A DNA stretch of 62,873 nucleotides from an uncultured Pelagibacteraceae bacterium (GCA_902578325.1 CACHCM010000002.1:1-62873); one strand, 5' to 3'. Positions 39,299-48,565 are shown, counted from the stretch's first letter. Numbers and translations: made by a program. The notes: generated from the letters alone by a model not told the origin.

Positions 39299-41872
39299 AT
39301 GGAGTTTAAAAAAATCCAATTAAACGGATTTAAATCTTTTGCTGAAAAAACCAACTTCTTAATTGAGGATGGTCTTACGGGTATAGTGGGTCCTAACGGC
39401 TGTGGAAAATCTAACATTGTAGAATCTTTAAGATGGGTAATGGGAGAGACCTCGGCAAAAAGTATGCGTGGATCTGGTATGGAAGATGTTATATTTTCAG
39501 GGACATCAAACAAAGCATCAAAAAATATTGCAGAAGTATCAATCGAAGTTGAAAACAAAGATAAAGAAGGCCCTATCCAATACCGTGAATTAGAGCAAAT
39601 ACAAATTAGAAGAAAAATAGAAAAAGATAAAGGATCTAAATTTTATATTAATGATAAAGAAGTAAGATCAAGGGATGCCCAAATGTTTTTTGCAGATCTT
39701 TCGACTGGTGCGCACTCTCCATCTATGATTAGTCAAGGAAGAATAGGTGCATTGGTAACAGCGAAACCAACAGATAGAAGAGCTATTTTAGAAGAAGCTG
39801 CAGGAATATCTGGTTTACATGTTAGAAGACATGAGGCTGAATTAAGATTAGGTGCGGCTGAGAATAATTTAAAAAGAGCGGATGAACTAAGAAGACAGCA
39901 AGAAAAACAATTAGCAAATCTTCAAAAACAAGCTGAAGAGGCAACTAAATACAAACTAATTTCAGATCAAATTAAAAAAATTGAAGCAGGTTTATATTAT
40001 TTAAAATTATTAGAAATAGATAAAGAAATTAGGATAGAAAATGAAATTAATACAGAGGCAGAAGGAGAAGTAGAAGGATTTAATAATAAAATATCTGAAT
40101 TAGAAAACTCAATTAAAACTTTTACAGATAAAGTAAATCCATTGAGAGAGAAAAATATTGAAAATTTATCAAGGATACAAAGACTTAATTTAGAACTTCA
40201 AAGTTTAGATGAGGAAAATACAAGAATTCAAGATGAGATAGAAAGCATCAAAAAATCAATTCAAACACTTGATGATGATATCACGAGAGAAAAAGGGATA
40301 ATCATAGACGCTAACTCTAATGAAAAAAGATTGAAGGAAGAAAAAACTGAATTAATTGAAACAGACTCGAAGTATTTTGAAACAGAAAAATTATCTAATG
40401 AAGAGTTAGAAAGTGCAAAAAATAAACTTAAAGAGGAACAAAAAGCTGTTGATGAAGTTGTAAACAGTTTAGCAGAAGAAACAATAAATATAAGTATTGG
40501 TCCAATAAGAAATATAAAAAATACTATATCTAGGGTAAAAGAATTAATAGATGGTAATGAAATAAATCAAGCAGTAACACTTCTAGATAGATGTAATATG
40601 GAGCTAGACAGTTTTTTACATGATTTAAAAAATGAGAGATCTAGAAGTGAGTTATTAGGAGTTAGCGAAAAATCAGAAAATATAAAATTACTCCAAGAAA
40701 AATATGCCGATGCATATAGTAAAAATCAATCAATTAAAAATGAGTCGATAAAAAGAAATGAAAGAATTAAAACCATTGAAACAGAAATTGAAAGTTGGAA
40801 AAATTTATTAACTAACTCAGAAAAAATGGTTAATGAACTAACACAAAGAAAAGAAAAATTATCAAAACAATTAAGTGATTTAGAAAATCAACCTAGAGCA
40901 CAGGCAGAGAGAAAAGGTCAAATTTCAGAAAATTTAAGAATTTCAGATAAAGAAAAAATTGATAATGAAGCGATTATAGATGAAACAGATCAAAAAATTG
41001 AAATGTTAAGAATGCAATTAAATGAAATTCAAGAACAATCAATTCAAATCAGAGAAAGAAAAGCAAGCTCAGGAGCTACAATTGAAGGCCTGCAAAAAAG
41101 AAAAAATGATCTCCTTGATAGAATTAGTTCTGAGTTAAATTTGAATGAAGATAATATTTTAGAAAATTCAAATTTAAACGGAGTAGAAGAGCTTCCAAAT
41201 CCAGTTGATCAAGAAGATGCTTTAGACAAAAAAAAACAAGAAAGAGAAAAATTAGGATCTGTAAATTTAAAAGCAGATGAAGAAACAAGTAAATATGAAG
41301 AAGAGATAAAAAAAATGGAACAGGATCGTGCCGATCTTGTTACCGCTATCGTAAAACTTAAAGATAGTATTAATGAACTTAATCAAAAAGGAAGGGAAAG
41401 ATTGATTGAAGCTTTTGAAAAAGTTAATAGAAAATTTAATGAAGTTTATACAAAACTTTTCAATGGTGGAAATGCCAAATTAGAATTAGTGGACTCTGAT
41501 GATCCACTTGAAGCAGGTTTAGAAATGTTAGTTAGTCCTCCTGGAAAAAGACTTCAATCTATAACTTTGTTATCTGGAGGTGAGCAAGCATTGACTGCAC
41601 TCTCTTTAATCTTTGCAGTATTTTTAACTAACCCCTCGCCTATATGTGTATTAGATGAGGTTGATGCACCACTTGATGATGCTAACGTAACAAGATTTTG
41701 TAGTTTGCTTGAGGAACTAATTAAAATTACCAACACCAAATTCATAATTGTAACTCATCATGCTTTAACCATGTCAAAAATGAACAGACTATATGGGGTA
41801 ACTATGCCTCAAAAAGGAATTAGTCAGCTTGTGGCTGTTGATTTACAAAAAGCAGAGAGTATGGTTGCTTAA
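39299..41872 (+). CDS. smc: Chromosome segregation ATPase SMC, short form without recognisable hinge
   Basis: 857 residues, versus roughly 1150 for usual bacterial SMC. The head is complete: Walker A GPNGCGKSN at 31-39, the alphaproteobacterial block QGRIGALVTAKPTDRRAILEEAAGISGLH near 146-173, signature LLSGGEQAL at 757-765, Walker B CVLDEVDAPL at 783-792 and H-loop His near 820. Residues ~175-395 and ~445-700 are coiled coil. The ~150-residue globular hinge that joins SMC dimers is not visible; the middle (395-447) is a short helical stretch with no hinge glycines. One Cys (432) there excludes a Rad50-type hook. SMC organises the chromosome with ScpAB, which are not in this window. Confidence 0.95.
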   Translation: MEFKKIQLNGFKSFAEKTNFLIEDGLTGIVGPNGCGKSNIVESLRWVMGETSAKSMRGSGMEDVIFSGTSNKASKNIAEVSIEVENKDKEGPIQYRELEQIQIRRKIEKDKGSKFYINDKEVRSRDAQMFFADLSTGAHSPSMISQGRIGALVTAKPTDRRAILEEAAGISGLHVRRHEAELRLGAAENNLKRADELRRQQEKQLANLQKQAEEATKYKLISDQIKKIEAGLYYLKLLEIDKEIRIENEINTEAEGEVEGFNNKISELENSIKTFTDKVNPLREKNIENLSRIQRLNLELQSLDEENTRIQDEIESIKKSIQTLDDDITREKGIIIDANSNEKRLKEEKTELIETDSKYFETEKLSNEELESAKNKLKEEQKAVDEVVNSLAEETINISIGPIRNIKNTISRVKELIDGNEINQAVTLLDRCNMELDSFLHDLKNERSRSELLGVSEKSENIKLLQEKYADAYSKNQSIKNESIKRNERIKTIETEIESWKNLLTNSEKMVNELTQRKEKLSKQLSDLENQPRAQAERKGQISENLRISDKEKIDNEAIIDETDQKIEMLRMQLNEIQEQSIQIRERKASSGATIEGLQKRKNDLLDRISSELNLNEDNILENSNLNGVEELPNPVDQEDALDKKKQEREKLGSVNLKADEETSKYEEEIKKMEQDRADLVTAIVKLKDSINELNQKGRERLIEAFEKVNRKFNEVYTKLFNGGNAKLELVDSDDPLEAGLEMLVSPPGKRLQSITLLSGGEQALTALSLIFAVFLTNPSPICVLDEVDAPLDDANVTRFCSLLEELIKITNTKFIIVTHHALTMSKMNRLYGVTMPQKGISQLVAVDLQKAESMVA

Positions 41873-41881
41873 ACTATATAA

Positions 41882-42157
41882 ATGCCAAAAGACCCTTTCA
41901 AAACTCGCTTAGAGATTGCAAAAAACAAGATTTCAAAGAAAAATCTCTACAATAAGAAGAATGACCCCTCACCTTTAGGAACTGCATTCAAATTGAGCAC
42001 AGAACTTGTTTCTGCAGTAGCTGTGGGGACAATTATTGGGTTTATTTTTGACAAGACCTTTGGTACTAAACCTTGGTTTATATTAATATTTTTTTTTGTT
42101 GGTGTAGTTGCTGGAATAACCAATGTGATTAGATCTGCAAAAAAAATGCAAAAATAA
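41882..42157 (+). CDS. atpI: ATP synthase accessory protein AtpI/AtpZ-like
   Basis: 91 residues with a basic N-terminus and two membrane helices (about 33-55 and 62-82) joined by FDKTFGTKPW, the AtpI/AtpZ hairpin with its conserved FDK and Gly. The family helps assemble the c-ring or transports Mg2+/Ca2+ beside ATP synthase. It leads the F0 operon, nine bases after smc, so the operon promoter must lie inside smc or upstream of it. Confidence 0.88.
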   Translation: MPKDPFKTRLEIAKNKISKKNLYNKKNDPSPLGTAFKLSTELVSAVAVGTIIGFIFDKTFGTKPWFILIFFFVGVVAGITNVIRSAKKMQK

Positions 42158-42166
42158 AAAAGTATT

Positions 42167-42901
42167 ATGGCAGCAAATCCTATGTCCCAATTCGACGTTT
42201 ATAGAATTGGACCAGAAATTAAAGTTGGAGCATTCGACATATCTTTTACGAACGCAAGTTTGTTTATGATTTTGAGTACTGTATCTATTTTGTTAATCTT
42301 TAATTTAGGATCAAAAAAAAATTCAATACTACCAAACAAAATTCAATTATTAGCAGAACTTAGCTATACCTTTGTATCCAAAATGATTAGCGATACAGCT
42401 GGATCAAAAGCTAAACCATACTTTGCATTTATATTTTCTCTATTCATGTTTGTTTTATTTTGTAACATGTTTGGAATGATACCTTATACTTTTACCGTAA
42501 CCAGTCATATCATTGTAACATTTGTGCTCGCAGCATTTATATTTATTGGGGTGACTGTAATTGGCTTTATTAAACATGGATTTGGTTATTTAAAATTATT
42601 TGTTCCAAGTGGAGTACCTGCAGTATTACTCCCTTTAATTGTTGTTATTGAAATTATTTCTTATTTAAGTAGACCTATAAGTTTATCAGTTAGATTATTT
42701 GCCAATATGATGGCTGGTCACACAATGATGAAAGTTTTCGGAGGCTTTGTAATTAGCCTTGGAATAGTTGGTGGGTGGCTTCCACTAAGTTTTTCGGTTG
42801 CTTTAACTGGTTTGGAGATCTTAGTTGCTTTTCTTCAAGCTTATGTTTTTGCAATTTTAACCTGCATCTATTTAAATGATGCATTAAATTTACACCATTA
42901 A
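42167..42901 (+). CDS. atpB: F0 ATP synthase subunit a
   Basis: 244 residues with five to six membrane helices. SRPISLSVRLFANMMAGHTMM carries the essential Arg facing the c-ring, and the last helix region LEILVAFLQAYVFAILTCIYLNDAL has the conserved Q and Y. Subunit a provides the two proton half-channels. It starts nine bases after atpI and precedes atpE by 17 bases. The F1 genes are not in the window, in line with the split F0/F1 operons of alphaproteobacteria. Confidence 0.97.
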   Translation: MAANPMSQFDVYRIGPEIKVGAFDISFTNASLFMILSTVSILLIFNLGSKKNSILPNKIQLLAELSYTFVSKMISDTAGSKAKPYFAFIFSLFMFVLFCNMFGMIPYTFTVTSHIIVTFVLAAFIFIGVTVIGFIKHGFGYLKLFVPSGVPAVLLPLIVVIEIISYLSRPISLSVRLFANMMAGHTMMKVFGGFVISLGIVGGWLPLSFSVALTGLEILVAFLQAYVFAILTCIYLNDALNLHH

Positions 42902-42907
42902 TAACAT

Positions 42908-42913
42908 AGGAGG
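42908..42913 (+). promoter_or_regulatory. Strong Shine-Dalgarno AGGAGG for atpE
   Basis: A perfect AGGAGG lies five bases before the atpE ATG at 42919. Most starts in this window have no such site, so this one stands out. Subunit c is needed in many copies per complex, which gives a reason for strong initiation. Confidence 0.8.
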
Positions 42914-42918
42914 ATATA

Positions 42919-43146
42919 ATGGAATTAGAAGCAGCAAAAATGATCGGAGCAGGTTTAGCAGCAATTGCTTTAGCTGGAGCCGGAGTTGGTATCGGAATAA
43001 TTTTTGGAAATTATTTGTCTGGTGCAATGAGAAATCCATCTGCAGCACAAAAACAATTTCCTAACTTGCTTTTAGGTTTCGCACTTGCAGAAGCTACAGG
43101 ATTATTCGGATTAGTAGTTGCGTTAATCATTCTCTTTGCGTTTTAA
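42919..43146 (+). CDS. atpE: F0 ATP synthase subunit c
   Basis: 75 residues forming a helical hairpin. The first helix is Gly/Ala-rich (GAGLAAIALAGAGVGIGIIFG), the polar loop is RNPSAAQKQ, and the second helix carries the proton-binding Glu in ALAEATGLFGLVVAL. No Na+-type ligand set is evident, so a proton-driven ring is likely. A perfect Shine-Dalgarno precedes it. The b' gene follows after four bases. Confidence 0.97.
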   Translation: MELEAAKMIGAGLAAIALAGAGVGIGIIFGNYLSGAMRNPSAAQKQFPNLLLGFALAEATGLFGLVVALIILFAF

Positions 43147-43150
43147 ATTG

Positions 43151-43741
43151 ATGGTTAAAAAAATATATTTTCAGTCAATATTTTTTAGCTTCTTTTTTAT
43201 TAAAGAAGCTTTTGCAGCTGAAAGCGGAGGTATGCCTCAATTAAATCCAGAGTTTTGGGTTTCTCAAATTTTTTGGCTAATACTTACTTTTGGTATTATG
43301 TATTTAGTTTTATCTAAACTAATACTGCCAAAAATTAGTAAAAACTTAGAATCGAGAAAATCTCAAATATTAGAAAATATTGAGGCTGCTGAGAAACAAA
43401 GAGAAGATAGTGATGCAAAACTAAAAGAATATGATGAAATTATATCTAAAAGCAAACTTGAGGCTAATAGTATTTTCAATCAAGCAAGAGAAAAAGCACT
43501 AAAAGACATTGGTGCAAAAAGAGAAGTGCTTGATAAGCAAATTGATAATGAAATTGCTGAGGCTGAAAAAGAAATAGATGTATTAAGAAAAAATGCGCCA
43601 GATAAAATAAATAAAATTGCTATTGAGACATCATCTGAATTATTACAAAAACTTATTGGAGCTGAAATAAATAATAGCAGCATATCTGCAATTGTTGACG
43701 ATCTATCTAAAAGAAATGGAGATAAATACTATGGCAATTGA
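43151..43741 (+). CDS. atpG: F0 ATP synthase subunit b' (second b-type subunit)
   Basis: 196 residues from the ATG at 43151; an in-frame TTG lies 15 bases earlier within atpE. The N-terminus looks like a signal sequence (KKIYFQSIFFSFFFIKEAFA then AESGG), followed by the membrane helix SQIFWLILTFGIMYLVL and a long charged coiled coil. b and b' heterodimers form the stator in alphaproteobacteria and cyanobacteria. The 3' end overlaps the b subunit start by 11 bases. The symbol atpG follows a common alphaproteobacterial usage (also called atpF2 or atpF'). Confidence 0.92.
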   Translation: MVKKIYFQSIFFSFFFIKEAFAAESGGMPQLNPEFWVSQIFWLILTFGIMYLVLSKLILPKISKNLESRKSQILENIEAAEKQREDSDAKLKEYDEIISKSKLEANSIFNQAREKALKDIGAKREVLDKQIDNEIAEAEKEIDVLRKNAPDKINKIAIETSSELLQKLIGAEINNSSISAIVDDLSKRNGDKYYGN

Positions 43742-44228
43742 TGCAACTTTTTGGGTAGCAGTATCATTTATAATTTTTTTTGGAGCGCTAATTTATCTTA
43801 AAATTCCTCAAAAAGTTTCAGAAATGTTAGATAAAATGATATCTGATATTAAAAATGAAATTGATGAAAGTGAGAAATTAAGAACTGAGGCAAAAACACT
43901 ATTAGATAACTCGCAAAAAAAATTAGATACAGCTCAGTCTGTTAGCAACGAAATTCTTAAAAACGCCAAAAAAGATGCAGATAGATTGATAATTGAAATG
44001 AATGATAAGTTTCATAAATCATCAGAAATTAAAAAAAATTTAGCTGAAAATAAAATAAGTCAGATGAAAGAAGCAGCTTTAAAAGAAATTAAGGATGTAT
44101 CAATAAAAATTGCAGTGGATTCAGTTAAAAAAATAATAACTACATCTGTAGACAAATCAAAATTAGATGCTGTGTTTCAAAAAAATTTAGATGAAACTAA
44201 AGCAGAGTTAAAAAAAATTAACTCATAA
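43731..44228 (+). CDS. atpF: F0 ATP synthase subunit b
   Basis: 165 residues from the ATG at 43731, giving MAIDATFWVAVSFIIFFGALIYL, the expected single membrane helix right at the N-terminus. The rest is a charged coiled coil of about 130 residues (VSEMLDKMISDIKNEIDESEKL and onward) that reaches to F1 delta. It overlaps the b' gene by 11 bases. It is the last ATP synthase gene here; 39 bases separate it from crtI on the same strand, and no terminator is visible. Confidence 0.95.
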   Translation: MAIDATFWVAVSFIIFFGALIYLKIPQKVSEMLDKMISDIKNEIDESEKLRTEAKTLLDNSQKKLDTAQSVSNEILKNAKKDADRLIIEMNDKFHKSSEIKKNLAENKISQMKEAALKEIKDVSIKIAVDSVKKIITTSVDKSKLDAVFQKNLDETKAELKKINS

Positions 44229-44267
44229 TACACTTACAATTTTTCAAAAAAGCTATAAATTATTAAA

Positions 44268-45728
44268 ATGAACTCTATAGTCATTGGATCGGGATTTGGT
44301 GGGATCGCAGCAGCGCTGAGACTTAAGGCAAAAGGACATAACGTAAAATTAATAGAAAAACATCCAGACCTAGGTGGTAGAGCAAGAGTTTTTAAAAGAA
44401 ACGGATTTATATATGATGCTGGACCAACAGTAATTACTGCACCCTACTTAATTAATGAATTATTTGAGTTATTTAATAAGGATCCAAAAAATTATATAAA
44501 ACTAACCCCACTTAAAATTTGGTACCAATTTATTTTTGAAGACAAAACTAAATTTAACTATTCTGGTGACGAAATTGAAATGAAGGGCCAAATTGAGAAG
44601 CTAAGCAAAGAAGATGTGAAAGGATATGAAAAATTAGTTAATTTCACAAAAAAGATATTTGATAAAGGTTTTTTAGAACTTGCAGATGTGCCATTTGATA
44701 AGCCTTTTGTAATGATGCAACAATTGCCTGCTCTATTAAAACTTAAAAGTTATAAATCAGTTTACTCACTTGTTTCATCTTATATAAAAAATGAAAAATT
44801 AAGAAGAATGCTTAGCATGCATCCTTTACTAGTTGGGGGAAATCCTTTTACCACCACTTCTATTTACGGATTAATTCTTTATTTAGAAAAAAAATGGGGA
44901 ATACATTATTCAGTTGGAGGAACAGGAAATATAATTAAAGGTTTTGAAAAATTAATGAATGAAGTTGGTATTGAAATAATAAAAAACAGTGAAGTAACGG
45001 AAATTATAACAAAAAAAAATAAAATAAGTGGTGTAAAATTAAATAATGAAAATGAAATTGGTGCAGATAATGTTGTTTGTAATGCAGATCCACCTGCATT
45101 TTATGAGAAAATGTTAAGTAAAAGCAAAGAGAGTTCCATGTTGTTTAATTGGAAAAAAAACCGAATGGAATATTCTATGGGTTTATTTGTTTACTATTTT
45201 GGAACAAAAAAAATTTATGAAAATGTTGAACATCATACAATAAAGTTTGGAAACAAGTATAAGGAACATCTTGATGACATATTTAATAAGAAAAAATTAA
45301 ATAATGATATTAGTTATTATCTTCATAGACCTACTGCGACTGATAAAACTATGGCCCCAGAAGGTAATGATTGTTTTTATGTTTTAGTGCCTGTTCCTAA
45401 CAATCAGTCAAAAATAAATTGGGAAACTGAGGGTGAAAAAATGAAAAATCTTGTAATTGCAAAGATGGAAAAAGACTTAATGCCAGAGCTTAAGAATAAT
45501 ATAGTTGAGGATTTTTATCTAACCCCTGATTATTTTGAAAAGGAATTAAATACAAAATTTGGATCAGGGTTTTCAATTCAACCTAAATTTACACAATCCG
45601 CATACTTTAGATTTCATAATAAATCAGAAATGTATGATGGTTTATACTTTGTTGGTGCGGGTACACATCCCGGGGCTGGTGTTCCAGGTGTTCTCTCTTC
45701 AGCGAAGGTTTTAGATAAATTATTTTAA
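44268..45728 (+). CDS. crtI: Phytoene desaturase (lycopene-forming, CrtI type)
   Basis: 486 residues, usual length. The FAD motif GSGFGGIAAALRLKAKGHNV is at the N-terminus, then EKHPDLGGRARVFKRNGF and YDAGPTVIT, and the C-terminal carotenoid-oxidoreductase motif GLYFVGAGTHPGAGVPGVLSSAK. CrtI introduces double bonds into phytoene to give lycopene. It begins the crtI-crtB-crtY-blh cassette. A weak TATAAA lies at 44254-44259, but co-transcription with the ATP synthase genes is at least as likely. It shares one base with crtB. Confidence 0.97.
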   Translation: MNSIVIGSGFGGIAAALRLKAKGHNVKLIEKHPDLGGRARVFKRNGFIYDAGPTVITAPYLINELFELFNKDPKNYIKLTPLKIWYQFIFEDKTKFNYSGDEIEMKGQIEKLSKEDVKGYEKLVNFTKKIFDKGFLELADVPFDKPFVMMQQLPALLKLKSYKSVYSLVSSYIKNEKLRRMLSMHPLLVGGNPFTTTSIYGLILYLEKKWGIHYSVGGTGNIIKGFEKLMNEVGIEIIKNSEVTEIITKKNKISGVKLNNENEIGADNVVCNADPPAFYEKMLSKSKESSMLFNWKKNRMEYSMGLFVYYFGTKKIYENVEHHTIKFGNKYKEHLDDIFNKKKLNNDISYYLHRPTATDKTMAPEGNDCFYVLVPVPNNQSKINWETEGEKMKNLVIAKMEKDLMPELKNNIVEDFYLTPDYFEKELNTKFGSGFSIQPKFTQSAYFRFHNKSEMYDGLYFVGAGTHPGAGVPGVLSSAKVLDKLF

Positions 45729-46579
45729 TGTTAACAAAGAATTATTTAGCTATTTACGCAAAATCATTCAATTGGGCAGGTTTTTTTTTACCAAAAAAAA
45801 CCTATGAAAAATGCTCTGCCCTTTATGATTTTTGTAGAGAAGCAGATAATATTGCTGATGATGAAAACAAGATTGAAATTAAAAAAGATAATTTTATTAA
45901 ATTTAGAAATAATTTTGTTAATAAAAATTATGATGATCCAGTTATTAAAAATATGTGGGATCTTATTAATGAATTTAGTATTTCAACTAAAATTGTAGAC
46001 GATTTATTTGAAGGTATTAATTCTGATATAAAAGAAAATGTTAAACTTAATTCAAAAAAAGAATTATTAATTTATTCCTATAGAGTCGCTGGCACAGTTG
46101 GATTGATGATGGCTAAAATATTAAATGTTCAAAAAGAACAATCGTTAAAATCAGCTATTGACCTTGGAATTGCTATGCAATTAACAAATATTTCTAGAGA
46201 TGTTATGGAAGATAAAAAAAGTAATAGATTTTATATCAATGAGAGTTTTGAAGATATAAAGACTACAATAAAGCTTTCAGAAAAGTTTTATGAAAACTCA
46301 TTTTACTCAATAAAAGAAATACCATTGAGTTTCAGATTTTCCATTTTAGTTGCAAGAAGGGTTTATAGAAAAATAGGGTATAAAATTTTAAATAAACAAA
46401 ACATTGAAAATTATAAAAAGTCAGGAAAAATTTATGTTTCAAATATTGAAAAAATTATTGAAACTTTTTTATCTATTTTTGACTTAATTAAGTTATCAAT
46501 TATAAGTAAAAATGATGATAATATTAATCATGATCATAATTTAATTAATGAAGAAATAAATTTAAATGAAAGAATTTGA
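45728..46579 (+). CDS. crtB: Phytoene synthase
   Basis: 283 residues. The two Asp-rich prenyl-diphosphate motifs are DFCREADNIADD near 34-45 and QLTNISRDVMEDKKSNRFY near 155-170. It condenses two geranylgeranyl diphosphates to phytoene. No crtE (GGPP synthase) is in this cassette, so the substrate must come from a prenyl transferase encoded elsewhere. It overlaps crtI by one base and crtY by 14 bases. Confidence 0.96.
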   Translation: MLTKNYLAIYAKSFNWAGFFLPKKTYEKCSALYDFCREADNIADDENKIEIKKDNFIKFRNNFVNKNYDDPVIKNMWDLINEFSISTKIVDDLFEGINSDIKENVKLNSKKELLIYSYRVAGTVGLMMAKILNVQKEQSLKSAIDLGIAMQLTNISRDVMEDKKSNRFYINESFEDIKTTIKLSEKFYENSFYSIKEIPLSFRFSILVARRVYRKIGYKILNKQNIENYKKSGKIYVSNIEKIIETFLSIFDLIKLSIISKNDDNINHDHNLINEEINLNERI

Positions 46580-47631
46580 TTACATAATTATAGGCGGAGG
46601 TTGTGCAGGTCTTTCATTGGCATATGAGCTAGAAGTTTATGATAAATTAAAAGATAAAACTTTAGCAATAATTGAACCAAGAGAAGATTATAAAAGAGAT
46701 AAAACCTGGTCATTTTGGAAGGTTTTTTGCCATAACTTTGATGACTGTATCAAAAAAAGTTGGAATAATTTTACAATAAATACACCCAATAATACTAAAT
46801 ATATAGATTGCGAAACTACACCATATCAAACAATTGATAGTGGTATGTTCTACAAAAAAATACTTTCAAAACTTAAATTAAATAAAAATATACAGTTTTT
46901 TAAAAATATTGATGAAATAGATAAATCAAATTCAGTTGTATTTAATAGTGTACCTAGTTTTGAGAATAAACAAAGTGAGTTATGGCAACACTTTTGTGGA
47001 GTTGAAATAGAAACAGATAAAGACTTTTTTGATGACGAAATATTCAATTTGATGGACTTTGCTTGTGATCAAAGAAACAAAGTTCATTTTTTTTATACGC
47101 TACCATTTACTAAAAGGAGTGCATTAGTTGAAACTACTTGGATATCTGAATTAAATAATGAAAAACTCAAAGATTATGATGAACAAATTGATGATTATTT
47201 GAGTAAACATCTAAATATCAGAAACTGTAAAATTAATTTTAAAGAAACTGGTGCAATCCCACTTTTTAGACAAAAAAATGTAAATAAATTAAATGAAATT
47301 TATATAGGCTCAGCAGGAGGCATGACTAGATTAAGTACAGGTTATACTTTTCTTAATATTCAAGAACAGAGCAGATATATAAGAGAAAACATAGAAAATA
47401 TAAAAAATGTAAATCTATTTAAAATTAATTTAAAATATGATTTTTTTAGATAAAATCTTATTAAGGGTTCTTAAAAATAATTCCAATGAAATGGGCAATA
47501 TATTTTTCAAAGTTTTTAATTCAAAACCTAAAACAGCTATCAATTTTTTATCAAATAAAAGCAGTTTTTTTGAAGATTTAGAGGTAATTCTAAAAATGCC
47601 AAAGTGGAAATTTTTAAAAGAATTAATTTAA
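46566..47631 (+). pseudogene. crtY: Lycopene beta-cyclase, reading frame split at a run of seven T
   Basis: The first frame (46566-47453, 295 residues) begins with the nucleotide motif DYIIIGGGCAGLSLAYEL and has DKTWSFWKVF and a C-terminal GSAGGMTRLSTGYTF, all lycopene-cyclase features, but stops about 60 residues short of the family length. The missing C-terminus (DKILLRVLKNN ... LEVILKMPKWKFLK) is encoded in another frame, 47437-47631. Removing one T from the T7 run at 47441-47447 joins the frames as YDFLDKILLRVL, giving about 355 residues. It may be a real mutation, a sequencing/assembly indel, or a slippage site. The enzyme would turn lycopene into beta-carotene for Blh. Confidence 0.85.
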
Positions 47632-47632
47632 T

Positions 47633-48565
47633 ATGAGTAATAAAATTAAAAAAATAAATTTAATTCATTCATTCATTTTTTTCTTTTTTGCAAATATTTT
47701 CTGTTTTTCAATGTTTAAGTTCAATTTAATTATTCCATCAATTTTATGTTTTCTTTTAATTTTAATTGTGGGTGTCTCTCATGGATCATTAGATCATTTA
47801 AAAGGAATAAAACTGCTCAAGTTATTTAATATAAAATCAACTTATATTTTTTATATTACATATATTATAATTTCTGCAGTAGTAGTTGTAACTTGGATAT
47901 TATTGCCATCAATAACTTTAATTGTTTTTTTAATAATAGCTTCCTACCACTTTGGTAAAGAGGATACACATTTTTTGATAAATAATAGATCTTATTTAAC
48001 TCAACTACTTTATTTTTTTAAAGGATTTTTAATTATACTTGCTCCTTTAACTTTTCATTTTCAAGAAACTATCTCAATTTTTAAATTATTATTAATCGAT
48101 AATGAAGTTTTTTATTTAAGTTTAGATTTTATTGAGAAAAATAATATTATTCAAAAAGGAATTGTCATTAGCTTTTTGTCAAGTGTTATTTTATTATTAA
48201 AAAATTTTGAAAAAAAAAAATTCTTAATTTTTTTTGACTATTTTTCAATTTTAACATTAAATCTATATTTGACTCCACTGATAGCTTTTACTATTTATTT
48301 CTGTTTTCTTCATTCAATAAGACATTCAATTTCACTAGCTATTGATCTTGATCCAGATAGTGTAGTTAATGGATTTAGATTGTTTGTTAAAAAAGCTTTA
48401 CCTTTAACAATTTTGACAGCTGTTTTTTCTTTTATTGCACTATATCTGCTGAGTTATTCGAATAATCTAGATGGTGCAATTTTAAAAATAATATTTATAG
48501 GTTTGGCGTCTTTAACCTTTCCACATATATTGCTGGAATATTTTTTAGAAAAAAATGAAAAATAA
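47633..48565 (+). CDS. blh: Beta-carotene 15,15'-dioxygenase, Brp/Blh family (retinal synthesis)
   Basis: 310 residues, very hydrophobic with several membrane helices. Conserved iron-site histidines are in GVSHGSLDHLKG (His50, His54), ASYHFGKEDTHF, CFLHSIRHS and FPHILLEYFL, the Brp/Blh pattern. It cleaves beta-carotene into two retinals, the chromophore of proteorhodopsin. It ends the crtI-crtB-crtY-blh cassette and overlaps ispH by 11 bases, so the cassette and ispH probably share a transcript. No rhodopsin gene is present in this window. Confidence 0.95.
   Translation: MSNKIKKINLIHSFIFFFFANIFCFSMFKFNLIIPSILCFLLILIVGVSHGSLDHLKGIKLLKLFNIKSTYIFYITYIIISAVVVVTWILLPSITLIVFLIIASYHFGKEDTHFLINNRSYLTQLLYFFKGFLIILAPLTFHFQETISIFKLLLIDNEVFYLSLDFIEKNNIIQKGIVISFLSSVILLLKNFEKKKFLIFFDYFSILTLNLYLTPLIAFTIYFCFLHSIRHSISLAIDLDPDSVVNGFRLFVKKALPLTILTAVFSFIALYLLSYSNNLDGAILKIIFIGLASLTFPHILLEYFLEKNEK

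Noticed and set aside
40592..40597. Rad50-type zinc hook replacing the SMC hinge
   Set aside because: Only one Cys (residue 432) occurs in the central region; a CxxC is needed.
44234..44259. TTACAA and TATAAA as a crtI promoter
   Set aside because: The spacer is 14 bases, shorter than sigma-70 promoters usually tolerate; only weak support, so not listed as a feature.
44268..48565. A proteorhodopsin gene accompanying the retinal cassette
   Set aside because: No seven-helix protein with the retinal-binding Lys motif was found among the genes of the window.
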